From positions 3,623,501-3,687,500 of the forward strand of contig NZ_CP106759.1 in assembly GCF_025642255.1 (NCBI RefSeq): 64,000 nt of DNA. Direction: 5' to 3'. The DNA is from Stenotrophomonas maltophilia. GTDB lineage: Bacteria > Pseudomonadota > Gammaproteobacteria > Xanthomonadales > Xanthomonadaceae. A model generated the notes under the pieces. The model had not been told where the DNA came from, did not search any database, and saw only the letters and a list, made by a program, of their open reading frames with translations. Of this stretch, positions 46,960 to 56,200 are shown in pieces. The position numbers were made by a program, and so were the translations under genes. Numbering within the stretch: position 1 is the first letter of the stretch; each line of letters opens with the position of its first letter.

Positions 46960-48324
46960 TCAGGACAGCGCGGACTGGCCGATGCGCTGGCTGCTGCGAC
47001 GCAGGCGCCAGCCCATCAGGATGGCGGCGGCAGTGAGGCCGACGATCAGGCCGATCCACATGCCCTGCGGGCCCATGCCCAGCCCCAGGCCGAGCCCGGC
47101 GCCGAGCGGCATGCCCAGGCCCCAGTAGGCGAACATGGCGATGAACATCGGCACGCGGGTGTCCTTCAGGCCGCGCAGAGCTCCGGCCGACAGCACCTGG
47201 ATGCCGTCCGGGAACTGGAAGGTGGCCGCGTACAGCAGCAGCGTGGAGGCCAGGCCGGCCACCGCCAGATCGTTGGTGTACACCCCGACGATGGCATCGT
47301 GGCCGAACAGCAGCACCAGTGCGGACAACGTCTGTGTACCCATGATGATCGCGTAGCCGGCCCAGGCTGCACGACGCACACCGAAGCCATCACCCCGCCC
47401 CACTGCATGACCCACGCGCACCGTGGTGGCCTCGGCCACGCCCATCGGGATCATGAAGCACAGCTGCGCCACGTTGATCGCGATCTGGTGGGCTGCCGCC
47501 TCGTTGGCGCCGAGGCGGCCGATCAGCAGCGCGGTGACGATGAACAACCCACCTTCCATCAGCACGGTGATGCCGATCGGCAGACCGGTGCGCAGCAGGT
47601 CCCAGATCGCCTTCCAGCGCGGCCACTCGAAGTGCGAGAACAGCTGCAGATGGGCGAATCGCCGGGTACGCCACAGATAGAGGGCAAATGCGCTTGCCTG
47701 CAACCACATCATCACCGCCGAGGCGATGCCCAGGCCCTCGGCACCCAGCTCCGGGAAGCCCAGCTTGCCGTTGGCCAGCACGTAGCCCATCGGCGCCAGC
47801 ACCACCAGGCCGCCGAAGCCGATCAACATGGTCGGCAGCGTCCAGTGCATGCCCTCGCTGAGATAGCGCATGCAGAAGTACAGCGTCAGCGCCGGCCCGC
47901 CCCAGCGCACCGCATGCAGGAACGCTGTTGCGCCGGGCACGATGTCCGGCGCGATGCCGAAGGCGGGCAGCAGCGGCGGCACCACCGTGAGGAAGGTGAA
48001 CATGATCAGGCCCAGGCCCAGCGCCAGCCACAACGCCTGCCGGAACAGCGGACCGATCTCGCGCTCGCGGCCGGCGCCGTGCAGCTGTGATACCGAGGCG
48101 GTCAGCGAGATCAGCGTGCCGATCGGAATCAGCATCGGCAGCCAGAGCAGGGCCGTGCCGATGGTCACGGCCGCCAGGGTTGAGGTGGCGTGATGACCGG
48201 CAATCACGTTGTCGACGAAGGAGATCAGGCCGGTGGAGACATGCCCGAGCACGAGCGGCAGGGCGAGCAGACCGGTGGCGCCGACTTCCTTGCTGAAGCG
48301 CGGCGTGGAGGTTGCGTTGGACAT
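46960..48324 (-). CDS. MATE family multidrug efflux pump (NorM-like)
   Basis: A 454-residue carrier with 12 membrane helices in two related halves: LPLVLGHVSTGLISFVDN near the start, and its counterpart TGLPIGITVLMEGGLFIVTA in the second half. It should export cationic drugs in exchange for Na+ or H+. It stands alone between sppA and a DUF3106 gene. The specific substrates are unknown. Confidence 0.92.
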   Translation of the reverse strand: MSNATSTPRFSKEVGATGLLALPLVLGHVSTGLISFVDNVIAGHHATSTLAAVTIGTALLWLPMLIPIGTLISLTASVSQLHGAGREREIGPLFRQALWLALGLGLIMFTFLTVVPPLLPAFGIAPDIVPGATAFLHAVRWGGPALTLYFCMRYLSEGMHWTLPTMLIGFGGLVVLAPMGYVLANGKLGFPELGAEGLGIASAVMMWLQASAFALYLWRTRRFAHLQLFSHFEWPRWKAIWDLLRTGLPIGITVLMEGGLFIVTALLIGRLGANEAAAHQIAINVAQLCFMIPMGVAEATTVRVGHAVGRGDGFGVRRAAWAGYAIIMGTQTLSALVLLFGHDAIVGVYTNDLAVAGLASTLLLYAATFQFPDGIQVLSAGALRGLKDTRVPMFIAMFAYWGLGMPLGAGLGLGLGMGPQGMWIGLIVGLTAAAILMGWRLRRSSQRIGQSALS

Positions 48325-48449
48325 GGGATGCAGAACGCGAACTGCGGTTGCGCGCGAAGGGCACAGGCACCGGGTTGCGGGCCGTCATCTTACGCGCGCG
48401 GTGCGTTCATTCCCATGACATGGCGTGAACGCTGGGTTTGACCGCGCGC

Positions 48450-49019
48450 TTACTGGCCGGCCTGGCGCTTGAGCCAGGCGTCTCGTTCCGCAGCAGGTAC
48501 GGCGAGGAACGCGCTGCGCACCGCATCGCGTTCTTGCGGCGGCGTGCGCTGGGCCACCAGCGCCAACTGCGCCAGCTGTGCCGGGCTGAGCTGGTGCAGC
48601 ACGGCCAGTGCACTGTCGCGCTGCTGCGGTGGCAGGAAGCCGAACAGCCCATGCAGCTTGGGAAACTCCACGCCCAGTTGCGGCCCCAGCCGCCAGCCAT
48701 CGCGGAACGCCTGGTCCTGTGCCTGGAATTGCGAGCGCAGGCGCTCCTGCTGTGCGGCCGGCAGTGCGGCGAACCGCGTGGCCGCCTGACGGATGCGTTC
48801 GCGCTCGCTTTCCGGCAGCGCGCGCCAAGCGGCGTAGTCGGCGCGGCGCTGCCGCTGCTGCTGCGCGTCGAGCTGGACGAACGCGGTGGGTGCCGCCGAT
48901 GGCGGGACCGCGGGCGTGGCCGCCGGCGCGGGTGGCAGTGGAACATTCAGGGTCTGGGGCGTTGCGGACAGCGACAACGGGATGGCCAGCAGCAGGCTGG
49001 TGATCACGGACTTATTCAT
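48450..49019 (-). CDS. Exported DUF3106 domain protein
   Basis: A 189-residue protein with a signal peptide (MNKSVITSLLLAIPLSLSA) and an Ala/Pro linker. Two DUF3106-like repeats follow of the form WRALPESERERIRQAATRFAALPAAQQERLR. Helical, periplasmic, function unknown. Its ATG at 49019 overlaps the stop of the upstream sigma-like gene, so the two are coupled. Length and composition are normal for the family. Confidence 0.85.
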   Translation of the reverse strand: MNKSVITSLLLAIPLSLSATPQTLNVPLPPAPAATPAVPPSAAPTAFVQLDAQQQRQRRADYAAWRALPESERERIRQAATRFAALPAAQQERLRSQFQAQDQAFRDGWRLGPQLGVEFPKLHGLFGFLPPQQRDSALAVLHQLSPAQLAQLALVAQRTPPQERDAVRSAFLAVPAAERDAWLKRQAGQ

Positions 49020-50019
49020 CGGCGGCGGCGGTTTCCAGCACTGCGCTGGCCGGCTCTGGCCGGCTCGGCTTGGTCTGCGACTCGTCCACCGGCAGCGGAC
49101 CACCGGCGGCCGTCCAGGCATACAGATCGGCCTCGGCCAGCAACGGATAATCGCGGTCGGCCAGCATTGCTGCGTCATCGCTGGCCGGGGCGCTGTCCGC
49201 CTGCGGCGTGGCAGCGACCGTGCTCGGCGGCAGCGCCTCGACCGTGACCGGGCCGGCCTCGGCAACGACCCCCTCCGGCAGCGGCGCATCGCTCACCAGC
49301 GACCGACCGCTCCAATGGCGCCAGCCCAGAGCGGCTGCCAGCAGTACTGCCACCGTCAGCAGCAGGATCGCCGGCCCGCGCCAGCGCGGTCGGGCATCGG
49401 GGCGCCGGCGCCGGGGGCTGGCAGCGCTCCGTTCATCGCGCTGCGGTGCCCTCCAGCTGGACGTCGGCGCCTGCGGATTGCTGCTGGTGGCAGCTGCCGG
49501 CTGCTGCAGCTGCTGCAGGCGCTGCGCCGGCAGGTCGCGGATGCGCTGCTGCACCTGTTCGGCCAGGCCGCGCCAGGCAACGGCATCCGGCTGACCCTGG
49601 GCATCACGCGGGCAGGCATCGGCCAGCAGCTGCTGGTAGCCGGCCTCATCACGATCGAGTACCCGCGTGGCGATGTTCTCATCCAGGCTGCCGCCCACCC
49701 GCAGCAGCAGGGCCAGCCGTGGCAGCGGTGCCATGCCGCCCAGTGCGGCGAGTGCCGGCGGCCACTGGCCCGGGGCCGGCTCGCGCAGTGCCTGCCGCTG
49801 CCCCAGCAGGGTCCAGAAGCGGGTCGGCCACTGTGCCATCGGCAGATCGCTGGCAACGGCCGAGAAGGCGCGCATCACCGCCACCAGGGTCTGCTCGGCC
49901 CGGGCCGGGTCGCCGCATTGCAGCTCCGCCACTACCAGGGCACGGCGCTCTACGCCACGCAGAAACGCCGACAGCGCACCGGCCGCGGTCGAGGAAACAG
50001 GGGCGGGCACAGCGGTCAT
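49012..50019 (-). CDS. Membrane-anchored sigma-factor-like protein
   Basis: A 335-residue protein. Residues about 15-75 resemble a degenerate sigma-70 region 2 (AFLRGVERRALVVAELQCGD, then EQTLVAVMRAF). Residues about 92-135 resemble region 4 (PRLALLLRVGGSLDENIATRVL). After a basic, Gln/Pro-rich linker comes one membrane helix (AILLLTVAVLLAAALGW, near residue 230), then a Pro/Ala-rich periplasmic tail. The key promoter-reading residues are not clearly kept. Downstream and coupled is the periplasmic DUF3106 gene. It could be a retired sigma factor now acting as a membrane sensor or scaffold; that is inference. Confidence 0.65.
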   Translation of the reverse strand: MTAVPAPVSSTAAGALSAFLRGVERRALVVAELQCGDPARAEQTLVAVMRAFSAVASDLPMAQWPTRFWTLLGQRQALREPAPGQWPPALAALGGMAPLPRLALLLRVGGSLDENIATRVLDRDEAGYQQLLADACPRDAQGQPDAVAWRGLAEQVQQRIRDLPAQRLQQLQQPAAATSSNPQAPTSSWRAPQRDERSAASPRRRRPDARPRWRGPAILLLTVAVLLAAALGWRHWSGRSLVSDAPLPEGVVAEAGPVTVEALPPSTVAATPQADSAPASDDAAMLADRDYPLLAEADLYAWTAAGGPLPVDESQTKPSRPEPASAVLETAAADE

Positions 50020-50432
50020 CGGTCACTCCAGAGGTCTGCCGGCATGATAGCGGCAGGCCATCGGCGCCCGGCAGGACTTGCGTCCGTGGGCACTTCATGC
50101 TGCAGGTTGTGCACAGCACCACGCTGGCGCCCGGCAAAACCGCGACATCTCGCTGAATTCACTCTGTTTCAGCAATGTTTCACACATAACATATTGATTT
50201 TAATACATTTTAAAGTATGGCGATTTTTTGACCAACCCAAGGGCGAGGCCGTCGCCATCGGCGTCCTGCGCAGCCGTTGACCGGTAACGCACAGTGTTAT
50301 CCACAGAACGTGTGGATAAGACTGAATCTCCAATGGACACCGATATTTAGGTGACATTTATGATTCGGCGACGTCCCCCGTGTGGGCCTTCCGGGCGGCA
50401 TGCGGGTGCACACGGCCCGTTACACTGCCCCG
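50020..50432. other. Intergenic region upstream of priA, AT-rich with DnaA-box-like sites
   Basis: A 413-base gap between the divergent sigma-like gene and priA. The stretch 50160-50240 is unusually AT-rich for this window (AACATATTGATTTTAATACA, then TTTTAAAGTATGG), suiting promoters in either direction. At 50297-50319 are two inverted DnaA-box 9-mers. I see no further gene in it. Confidence 0.7.
50297..50319. promoter_or_regulatory. Inverted pair of perfect DnaA boxes
   Basis: TTATCCACA at 50297-50305 and TGTGGATAA at 50311-50319, separated by GAACG. Both match the consensus DnaA 9-mer exactly and face each other. They lie 114 bases before priA. They may bind DnaA for control of priA or titration, or simply form a hairpin in RNA. 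Confidence 0.55.
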
Positions 50433-52610
50433 ATGCTCGACCCGATTCCGACCCTGCAGGTCGCCCTGCCCGTCCCCCTGCCCCGCCTGTTCGACTATCT
50501 GTCGCCGCAGGGCGATGCCCCGGACGTGGCGGTCGGCTGCCGGGTGAAGGTGCCGTTCGGCAACCGCGAACTCATCGGCGTGGTGGCCGGCCACGGCCAG
50601 GCCGACGACGGCCAGGGCCTGCGTCAGGCGCTCGCGTGGTGCGACCCCGCGCCCCTGCTGCAGGGCGAACTGTGGCAGAGCCTGCAATGGCTGGCCCGAT
50701 ACACCCACGCGCCGCTGGGCGAAGTGCTGAGCACGGCCCTGCCGGGGCCGCTGCGGCACGGCGAAGCCCTGCCCGACACCCATCATTGGGGCTGGCAGCT
50801 GACCGCCGCAGGCCACGCGCAGCGCGGCACGCTGCGCGCAGGCAGCCGCCCGCGGCAGTTGGCGGAACTGCTGGCCGACGCCGTCGTGGACGAGGACGTG
50901 CTGGGGGCGCGCATGGAGGACTGGCGCAGCGCGGCGCGCAGTCTCGGCAAGCGCGCACTGGCCGAGCGCGTTGCACTGAGCGTGGCGCCACAGCACGCGC
51001 AACCGCTGCCCGGCCCGACCCTCAATCCGGACCAGTCCGAAGCCGTTGCCGCGATCAACGCCGCGGAGGGGTTCCAGCCCTTCCTGCTCGATGGGGTGAC
51101 CGGCAGCGGCAAGACCGAGGTCTACCTGCAGGCGATCATCCACTGCCTGGCCCAAGGCCGGCAGGCGCTGGTGCTGGTGCCCGAAATCGGACTGACGCCG
51201 CAGACCCTGGCGCGTTTCCGCGGCCGCCTGGGCATCGCCGTGCATGCGCTGCATTCGGGATTGAACGACAACGAGCGCGCGCGCGTCTGGGCAGCCGCCT
51301 CGCGCGGCGAAGCGCGGGTGATCGTCGGCACCCGCTCGGCGGTGTTCACGCCGCTGCCGCAGGCCGGCCTGCTGATCGTGGACGAGGAACATGACGGCAG
51401 CTACAAGCAGCAGGACGGCATCCGCTACCACGCGCGCGATTTCGCCCTGGTGCGTGCCAAGGCGCTGGGGGTTCCGGTGCTGCTGGGCAGCGCGACACCG
51501 TCGCTGGAAACCCTGCACAACGCCTATGCCGGTCGTTACCTGCACCTGCGCCTGAAGCAGCGCGCCGGCGACGCGCGGCCGCCACGCGTGCGCATCCTGG
51601 ATGTGCGCAAGCGTCCCCTGCAGGACGGTCTCTCGGCCGAAGTGCTGGCCGGCATCGGCGAGCACCTGCAGCGCGGCCAGCAGGTGCTGGTGTTCAAGAA
51701 CCGGCGTGGTTACGCACCGGTACTGCTGTGCCATGACTGCGGCTGGACGGCGCCGTGCCAGCGCTGTGATGCGCCGATGACCGTGCATGGCGGCGGCCGT
51801 CGCCTGCAGTGCCATCACTGCGGTGCGCGGCAACCGGCGCCACTGGCCTGCCCCGCCTGCGGCAGCCTGGCCCTGCAGCCACAGGGAATCGGCACCGAGC
51901 GGCTGGAGGAGCACCTCACCGCCGCTTTCGCCGAGTACCCGGTGGTGCGCATCGACCGCGGCACCACCGCCCGTCGCGATGCGCTGGAACAGCAGCTGGC
52001 CAAGCTGGGGGACCAGGCCGGCATCCTGGTCGGCACGCAGATCCTGGCCAAGGGCCACGATCTGCCCAGACTCACGCTGGTGGTGGTGGTCGGCATCGAC
52101 GAGGGCCTGTTCTCGGCCGATTTCCGCGCCAGCGAGAAACTCGCGCAGCAGTTGATCCAGGTCGCCGGCCGCGCCGGGCGCGCCCGCGATCCGGGCGAGG
52201 TGTGGCTGCAGACCCACCATCCGGGTCATCCCCTGCTGGAGACGCTGGTCAACGGCGGCTACCACCCGTTCGCGCAGGCCGAACTGAACCAGCGGCAGGC
52301 CGCCGGCTTCCCGCCATTCGCGCATCTGGCACTGATGCGTGCCGAAGCGCAGCAGGTGGAGCACGCCAACGCGTTCCTGCTGGCTGCACGGCGACTGCTG
52401 GGCGAACAGGCGCTGGTGGAAGCGTACGGACCGATGCCGGCACCGATGCCGCGCCGGGCCGGCTACCAGCGCACGCAGCTGCTGCTGTCATCGGCACAGC
52501 GCCCGCCTCTGCACGGCGTGCTGGCGCAGCTGGTACCGCAGCTGTATGCCTTGCCGGAAGCCCGCAAGGTGCGCTGGTCGCTGGATGTGGATCCGACGGA
52601 TCTGTATTGA
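50433..52610 (+). CDS. priA: Primosomal replication-restart helicase PriA
   Basis: A 725-residue superfamily 2 helicase that reloads the replisome at stalled forks. The N-terminal DNA-binding domain is followed by Walker A DGVTGSGKTE, the DEEHDGSYK Walker B box, and the zinc region with cysteine pairs (CHDCGW, CQRCDA, CHHCGA, CPACGS). Motifs V and VI are GTQILAKGHD and QVAGRAGRA. ATG 50433 begins the conserved sequence; ATG 50382 and 50400 are in frame but not conserved. Confidence 0.97.
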   Translation: MLDPIPTLQVALPVPLPRLFDYLSPQGDAPDVAVGCRVKVPFGNRELIGVVAGHGQADDGQGLRQALAWCDPAPLLQGELWQSLQWLARYTHAPLGEVLSTALPGPLRHGEALPDTHHWGWQLTAAGHAQRGTLRAGSRPRQLAELLADAVVDEDVLGARMEDWRSAARSLGKRALAERVALSVAPQHAQPLPGPTLNPDQSEAVAAINAAEGFQPFLLDGVTGSGKTEVYLQAIIHCLAQGRQALVLVPEIGLTPQTLARFRGRLGIAVHALHSGLNDNERARVWAAASRGEARVIVGTRSAVFTPLPQAGLLIVDEEHDGSYKQQDGIRYHARDFALVRAKALGVPVLLGSATPSLETLHNAYAGRYLHLRLKQRAGDARPPRVRILDVRKRPLQDGLSAEVLAGIGEHLQRGQQVLVFKNRRGYAPVLLCHDCGWTAPCQRCDAPMTVHGGGRRLQCHHCGARQPAPLACPACGSLALQPQGIGTERLEEHLTAAFAEYPVVRIDRGTTARRDALEQQLAKLGDQAGILVGTQILAKGHDLPRLTLVVVVGIDEGLFSADFRASEKLAQQLIQVAGRAGRARDPGEVWLQTHHPGHPLLETLVNGGYHPFAQAELNQRQAAGFPPFAHLALMRAEAQQVEHANAFLLAARRLLGEQALVEAYGPMPAPMPRRAGYQRTQLLLSSAQRPPLHGVLAQLVPQLYALPEARKVRWSLDVDPTDLY

Positions 52611-52624
52611 ATGCAAGCGGAATC

Positions 52625-52643
52625 CGCCGGGCATGGCCCGGCG
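52625..52643. repeat. REP-type palindrome between priA and a GST gene
   Basis: CGCCGGGCATGGCCCGGCG is a near-perfect inverted repeat of the same family as those at 27948, 28013 and 53379. It lies between two convergent genes. Confidence 0.8.
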
Positions 52644-52669
52644 CCATCGTTACCGCGCGCGATTCCCGC

Positions 52670-53290
52670 TTACGTCAGCGGTGACATCACGCCGCGCTGG
52701 TAAGCGGGTCGCTCACGCAGGCGGGCGTACCACTCAGCCAGGTGGGGCAGGTCCGGACGCTGGATCGGCAGTTCATACCAGGCGTACACCAGTGAACCCA
52801 ACGGGATGTCGCCCATCGCGAATGTCGCGCCCGACAGCCACGGCTGCGTGGCCAGCGTCGCGTCGGCCATCGCCAGGTAATCGGCGGCGCGGACGATGGC
52901 GGCATTGATGCGCGATTCGTCGCGGTCTGCCGGCGCCGTGCGCATGATGCCCCAGATCAGATCGCTGTACAGCGGCGCCATCCGCGAGGTGCTCCAGTCC
53001 ATCCATTTCTCGGCCTGTGCGCGTTCCATTGGATCCTCCGCGTACAGCGTCCCCAGCGCGTAGCGCGCGCTCAGGTAGCGCACGATGGCGTTGGACTCCC
53101 ACAGCGGCAGGCCCTGGTCCTCGATCACCGGCACCAGGCTGTTGGGGTTCATCGCCAGGTATTCCGGCGTCTGTGTGCCACCGTGGCTGCCGCCCACTTC
53201 GATGGACTCGTAGGGCAGGCCGATCTCTTCGGCACACCACAGCACCTTGCGGACGTTGCTGGAATTGCGACGGCCCCAGATCTTCAACAT
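52670..53290 (-). CDS. Glutathione S-transferase family protein
   Basis: A 206-residue cytosolic GST. The thioredoxin-like N-terminus is MLKIWGRRNSSNVRKVLWC, where Ser in the SSN stretch is the likely catalytic residue. The glutathione-site motif VPVIEDQGLPLWESNAIVRY is intact. An all-helical C-terminal domain begins near residue 90. It probably conjugates glutathione to an electrophile; the substrate is unknown. The start is ATG 53290; the in-frame extension to 53443 is not conserved. Confidence 0.92.
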   Translation of the reverse strand: MLKIWGRRNSSNVRKVLWCAEEIGLPYESIEVGGSHGGTQTPEYLAMNPNSLVPVIEDQGLPLWESNAIVRYLSARYALGTLYAEDPMERAQAEKWMDWSTSRMAPLYSDLIWGIMRTAPADRDESRINAAIVRAADYLAMADATLATQPWLSGATFAMGDIPLGSLVYAWYELPIQRPDLPHLAEWYARLRERPAYQRGVMSPLT

Positions 53291-53378
53291 GCGGGTATTC
53301 CTTGCGGGCAATGCAAGCGGCAACGATACGCCTGATCGGTGTACATGTGGGCGTGCGGAATGATGCGCGGGGGCGTCG

Positions 53379-53401
53379 GCCGGGCATGGCCCGGCGCTAC
53401 C
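53379..53401. repeat. REP-type palindrome that overlaps the end of the NYN gene
   Basis: Read on the reverse strand: GGTAGCGCCGGGCCATGCCC, then GGC. The TAG of its GTAG head is the stop codon of the NYN-domain gene (53397-53399). Confidence 0.8.
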
Positions 53402-54191
53402 GGTTCTTCTTCGGCAGCGCGCGCACGTAGGACGACTTGCCATCCTTCTTCAGTTCGAACAGACCGATCGCCGCCAGCAGATCACTCAGCTTTCCATAGC
53501 CGTAGTTGCGCGAATCGAACGAGGCCTGGTTGGCGATCTGGCTGCCCACCGGCCCCAGGTGCGACCAGCCGTCTTCGCCTTCCGCTGCGGACACGGCGCG
53601 GCGCAGCATCTTCACCAGACGTGTATCGCTGCGCATTTCCGCGCCGCTCTTGCGCGGGCGCACTTCCTCGCCGCTGCCCGTTTCACCGGTGGCCGGCTCG
53701 ATGGCACCCGGCTCTGCCGTGCCCTGTTCCACTTCCGGCACGCTGGCATGGGCCTGGCCCAGTGCTTCCAGATAGGTGAATTTGGAACAGGCATTGACGA
53801 AGGGTTCCGGCGTCTTCTTTTCGCCGAAGCCATACACCTTCACCCCGTCGGTCAACAGGCGCATCACCATTGGAGTGAAATCAGCATCGCTGGAGACGAT
53901 GGCGAAGCCGTCGAGGTTGCGCGCGTACAGCAGGTCCATCGCATCGATCACCATGGCCATGTCCGAGGCGTTCTTGCCCTTGCTGTAGGCGAACTGCTGG
54001 ATGGGCCGGATCGCATACTCGTGCAGCACTGCCTCCCAGCCTTTCAGCCGTGGGCTCTTCCAGTTGCCGTAGGCACGGCGGACATTGGCCACGCCGTAGC
54101 GGGCCACCTCCGCCAGCACTTCGTCGATCTTCGATGCGGGCGCGTTGTCGGCGTCGATCAACAGGGCGATGCGCTTTTCCGGTTCGCTCAT
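53397..54191 (-). CDS. NYN domain protein with C-terminal OST-HTH/LOTUS domain
   Basis: A 264-residue protein. The N-terminal PIN-like NYN ribonuclease domain has acidic residues in LLIDADNAP, DMAMVIDAMDL and IVSSDADFTPM (LabA/DUF88 type). An acidic linker follows. The C-terminal LOTUS-like domain is at about residues 185-260 (SQIANQASFDSRNYGYGKLSDLL). It is a likely RNA-binding RNase; targets are unknown. ATG 54191 fits relatives. Its stop codon is supplied by the adjacent REP palindrome. It is divergent from the NDH-2 gene. Confidence 0.9.
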   Translation of the reverse strand: MSEPEKRIALLIDADNAPASKIDEVLAEVARYGVANVRRAYGNWKSPRLKGWEAVLHEYAIRPIQQFAYSKGKNASDMAMVIDAMDLLYARNLDGFAIVSSDADFTPMVMRLLTDGVKVYGFGEKKTPEPFVNACSKFTYLEALGQAHASVPEVEQGTAEPGAIEPATGETGSGEEVRPRKSGAEMRSDTRLVKMLRRAVSAAEGEDGWSHLGPVGSQIANQASFDSRNYGYGKLSDLLAAIGLFELKKDGKSSYVRALPKKNR

Positions 54192-54310
54192 GGGCCTCTC
54201 GCTGGCGGTTGCCTGAATCCGAGTATCGCCGATCCGCGCGCACGCTGACGTGACAGGCCGCCGCCGTGCGAAGATGCCGGACGGTTCCCCATGCCCCCTG
54301 GAGTGAGTCG

Positions 54311-55591
54311 ATGAGTCGTGAGCGCGTTCCCCACCTGGTCGTTGTCGGCGGCGGTTTTGCCGGCCTCTGGGCCACCCGTGCGCTGGCACGCGAACGCATC
54401 CGCATCACCCTGGTCGACCGCCGCAACCATCACCTGTTCCAGCCGCTGCTGTACCAGGTCGCCACTGCAGGCCTGTCAGCGCCGGACATCGCCGCACCGC
54501 TGCGCCACATCCTCGGCCACCAGCGCAACGTGGAAGTGCGGCTCGGTGAGGTCGTGGCCATCGACAGGCAGCTCCGCCAGGTGCGGCTGGCCGACGGCAG
54601 CACGCTGGACTACGACAGTCTGCTGCTGGCTACCGGCGCCACTCACGCCTACTTCGGCAACGACCAGTGGGCCGATGATGCGCCCGGCCTGAAGACCCTC
54701 GACGATGCCATTGCCCTGCGCCGCAAGCTGCTGCTGGCGTTCGAGCGCGCCGAAGCCGAACCGGACCCGGCCAGGAAGGCGGCATGGCTCAGCTTTGCCG
54801 TCGTCGGCGGCGGCCCGACCGGCGTCGAACTGGCGGGCACCCTGGCCGAGATTGCGCGCCATACGCTGCGCAATGAATTCCGCCACATCGATCCGGCCAG
54901 CGCCAAGGTGCGCCTGGTGGAAGCCGGTCCACGCGTGCTGTCCTCGTTCCCGGAAGTGCTCTCGCTGAAGGCGCGCCGGCAGCTGGAAAAGCTGGGTGTG
55001 GAAGTGCTGACCGGAACGCCGGTGAGCAACATCGACAGCCAGGGCTTCACGTTGGGTGACCAGTTCGTGCCGGCGCGCACCGTGGTGTGGGCGGCCGGCG
55101 TGGCCGCCTCGCCGCTGGCGCGCACGCTGGACGTGCCACTGGACCGTGCCGGGCGCGTGCAGGTGCAGCCGGACCTGACCCTGCCCGGGCATCCGGAACT
55201 GTTCGTGGCCGGCGATCTGGCCGCGGTGAACCAGGCCAACGGCAAGCCCGTGCCAGGCGTAGCGCCCGCCGCCAAGCAGATGGGCAAGTACGTGGCCGAG
55301 GTCATCCGTGCACGCCTGCACGGCAGGCCGGAGCCCGGGCCCTTCAAGTACGCGGACTACGGCAACCTGGCCACCATCGGCCGCATGGCCGCCATCGTGC
55401 ACCTGGGGCGCCTGCAGCTGTCGGGCGTGCTGGCCTGGTGGTTCTGGCTGGCCGCGCACGTGTTCTTCCTGATCGGCTTCCGCAACCGCATCGTGGTGCT
55501 GCTGAACTGGGCGGTGGCGTATTGGAGCTACCAGCGCAGCGCACGCATCATCTTCGGCGATGACCAGGATGACCGCCGGCCGAAACGGTAG
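54311..55591 (+). CDS. Type II NADH dehydrogenase (NDH-2) family flavoprotein
   Basis: A 426-residue single-subunit enzyme that oxidises NADH and reduces quinone without pumping protons. The FAD motif is VVGGGFAGLWATRAL, the NADH motif is VVGGGPTGVELAGTLAEIA, and a second FAD contact is ELFVAGDLAAV. The C-terminal 60 residues (LAWWFWLAAHVFFLIGFRNR) form an amphipathic/membrane segment that attaches it to the inner membrane. GGAG lies before the ATG. It runs into a short palindrome at its end. Confidence 0.93.
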   Translation: MSRERVPHLVVVGGGFAGLWATRALARERIRITLVDRRNHHLFQPLLYQVATAGLSAPDIAAPLRHILGHQRNVEVRLGEVVAIDRQLRQVRLADGSTLDYDSLLLATGATHAYFGNDQWADDAPGLKTLDDAIALRRKLLLAFERAEAEPDPARKAAWLSFAVVGGGPTGVELAGTLAEIARHTLRNEFRHIDPASAKVRLVEAGPRVLSSFPEVLSLKARRQLEKLGVEVLTGTPVSNIDSQGFTLGDQFVPARTVVWAAGVAASPLARTLDVPLDRAGRVQVQPDLTLPGHPELFVAGDLAAVNQANGKPVPGVAPAAKQMGKYVAEVIRARLHGRPEPGPFKYADYGNLATIGRMAAIVHLGRLQLSGVLAWWFWLAAHVFFLIGFRNRIVVLLNWAVAYWSYQRSARIIFGDDQDDRRPKR

Positions 55592-55604
55592 CGCAGGTCT
55601 GCAA

Positions 55605-55639
55605 GGGGTCAGATCCCTTTCCTGTGGGGATCTGACCCC
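55605..55639. repeat. Inverted repeat downstream of the NDH-2 gene
   Basis: GGGGTCAGATCCC and GGGATCTGACCCC are near-perfect inverted copies separated by eight to nine bases. They lie between two convergent genes and lack a T run. It is probably a small dispersed palindrome that also marks transcript ends. Confidence 0.7.
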
Positions 55640-55652
55640 ACATGGTGTGAAC

Positions 55653-56078
55653 CTACTGCTGCATCAGGCCCATTTCGTCAGCACTCACCTGCATATACAT
55701 GAACGCAGCGGCCTCGTCGGACATTGACTGCCCCGGCGGAAAGCTGTCGAGCCACGCGGTGATACGCGCATGACGGTCTTTCAATGCATCGCCCATCGCT
55801 TGCTTCTCCGCGTCAGTGGCACGTTCCTGCATCTCGCTGCGCAGCAGGTCATCGCCGATGCCCCATTTTTCGGCGAGCGGAATCAGATCGACCAGTTCGG
55901 CCGGCACCAGATCGCGGCGTAAACGGGGCGTATTCGGCGCGGTCAGGCCACGCTGCGAGGCCAGCTCGGCGGCGGTACCGATCTGCCCGTGCTGAAGCGG
56001 CGACGGCGGTGCCGGTGTCTGCGTGCAGGCCTGCAGGGCCAAGCAGAGGGTCAACAGCAGCATCCAACGGACCTTCAT
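55653..56078 (-). CDS. Putative lipoprotein of unknown function
   Basis: A 141-residue protein with signal MKVRWMLLLTLCLALQAC (lipobox LQAC). The mature part is helical and acidic, with no family I recognise. ATG 56078 fits the signal peptide; a longer frame to 56273 is not credible. Upstream (56079-56200) is a short non-coding stretch without clear signals. Confidence 0.7.
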   Translation of the reverse strand: MKVRWMLLLTLCLALQACTQTPAPPSPLQHGQIGTAAELASQRGLTAPNTPRLRRDLVPAELVDLIPLAEKWGIGDDLLRSEMQERATDAEKQAMGDALKDRHARITAWLDSFPPGQSMSDEAAAFMYMQVSADEMGLMQQ

Positions 56079-56200
56079 CGGATCGATCCCTGTGTCGATG
56101 GTCGCAGCGATAATCGCATGGTCAGAGTTCCTGTCGTCGCATGTTGTGAATGTCCTGAACCTAGTGATGGCGGAGGGCCGGAGCCGAGCACGGCCCGTCT

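Noticed and set aside
50160..50432. Chromosomal replication origin suggested by DnaA boxes and AT-rich DNA
   Set aside because: Only two boxes are present and no dnaA, dnaN, gyrB or rpmH gene is nearby; a regulatory or titration site is more likely.
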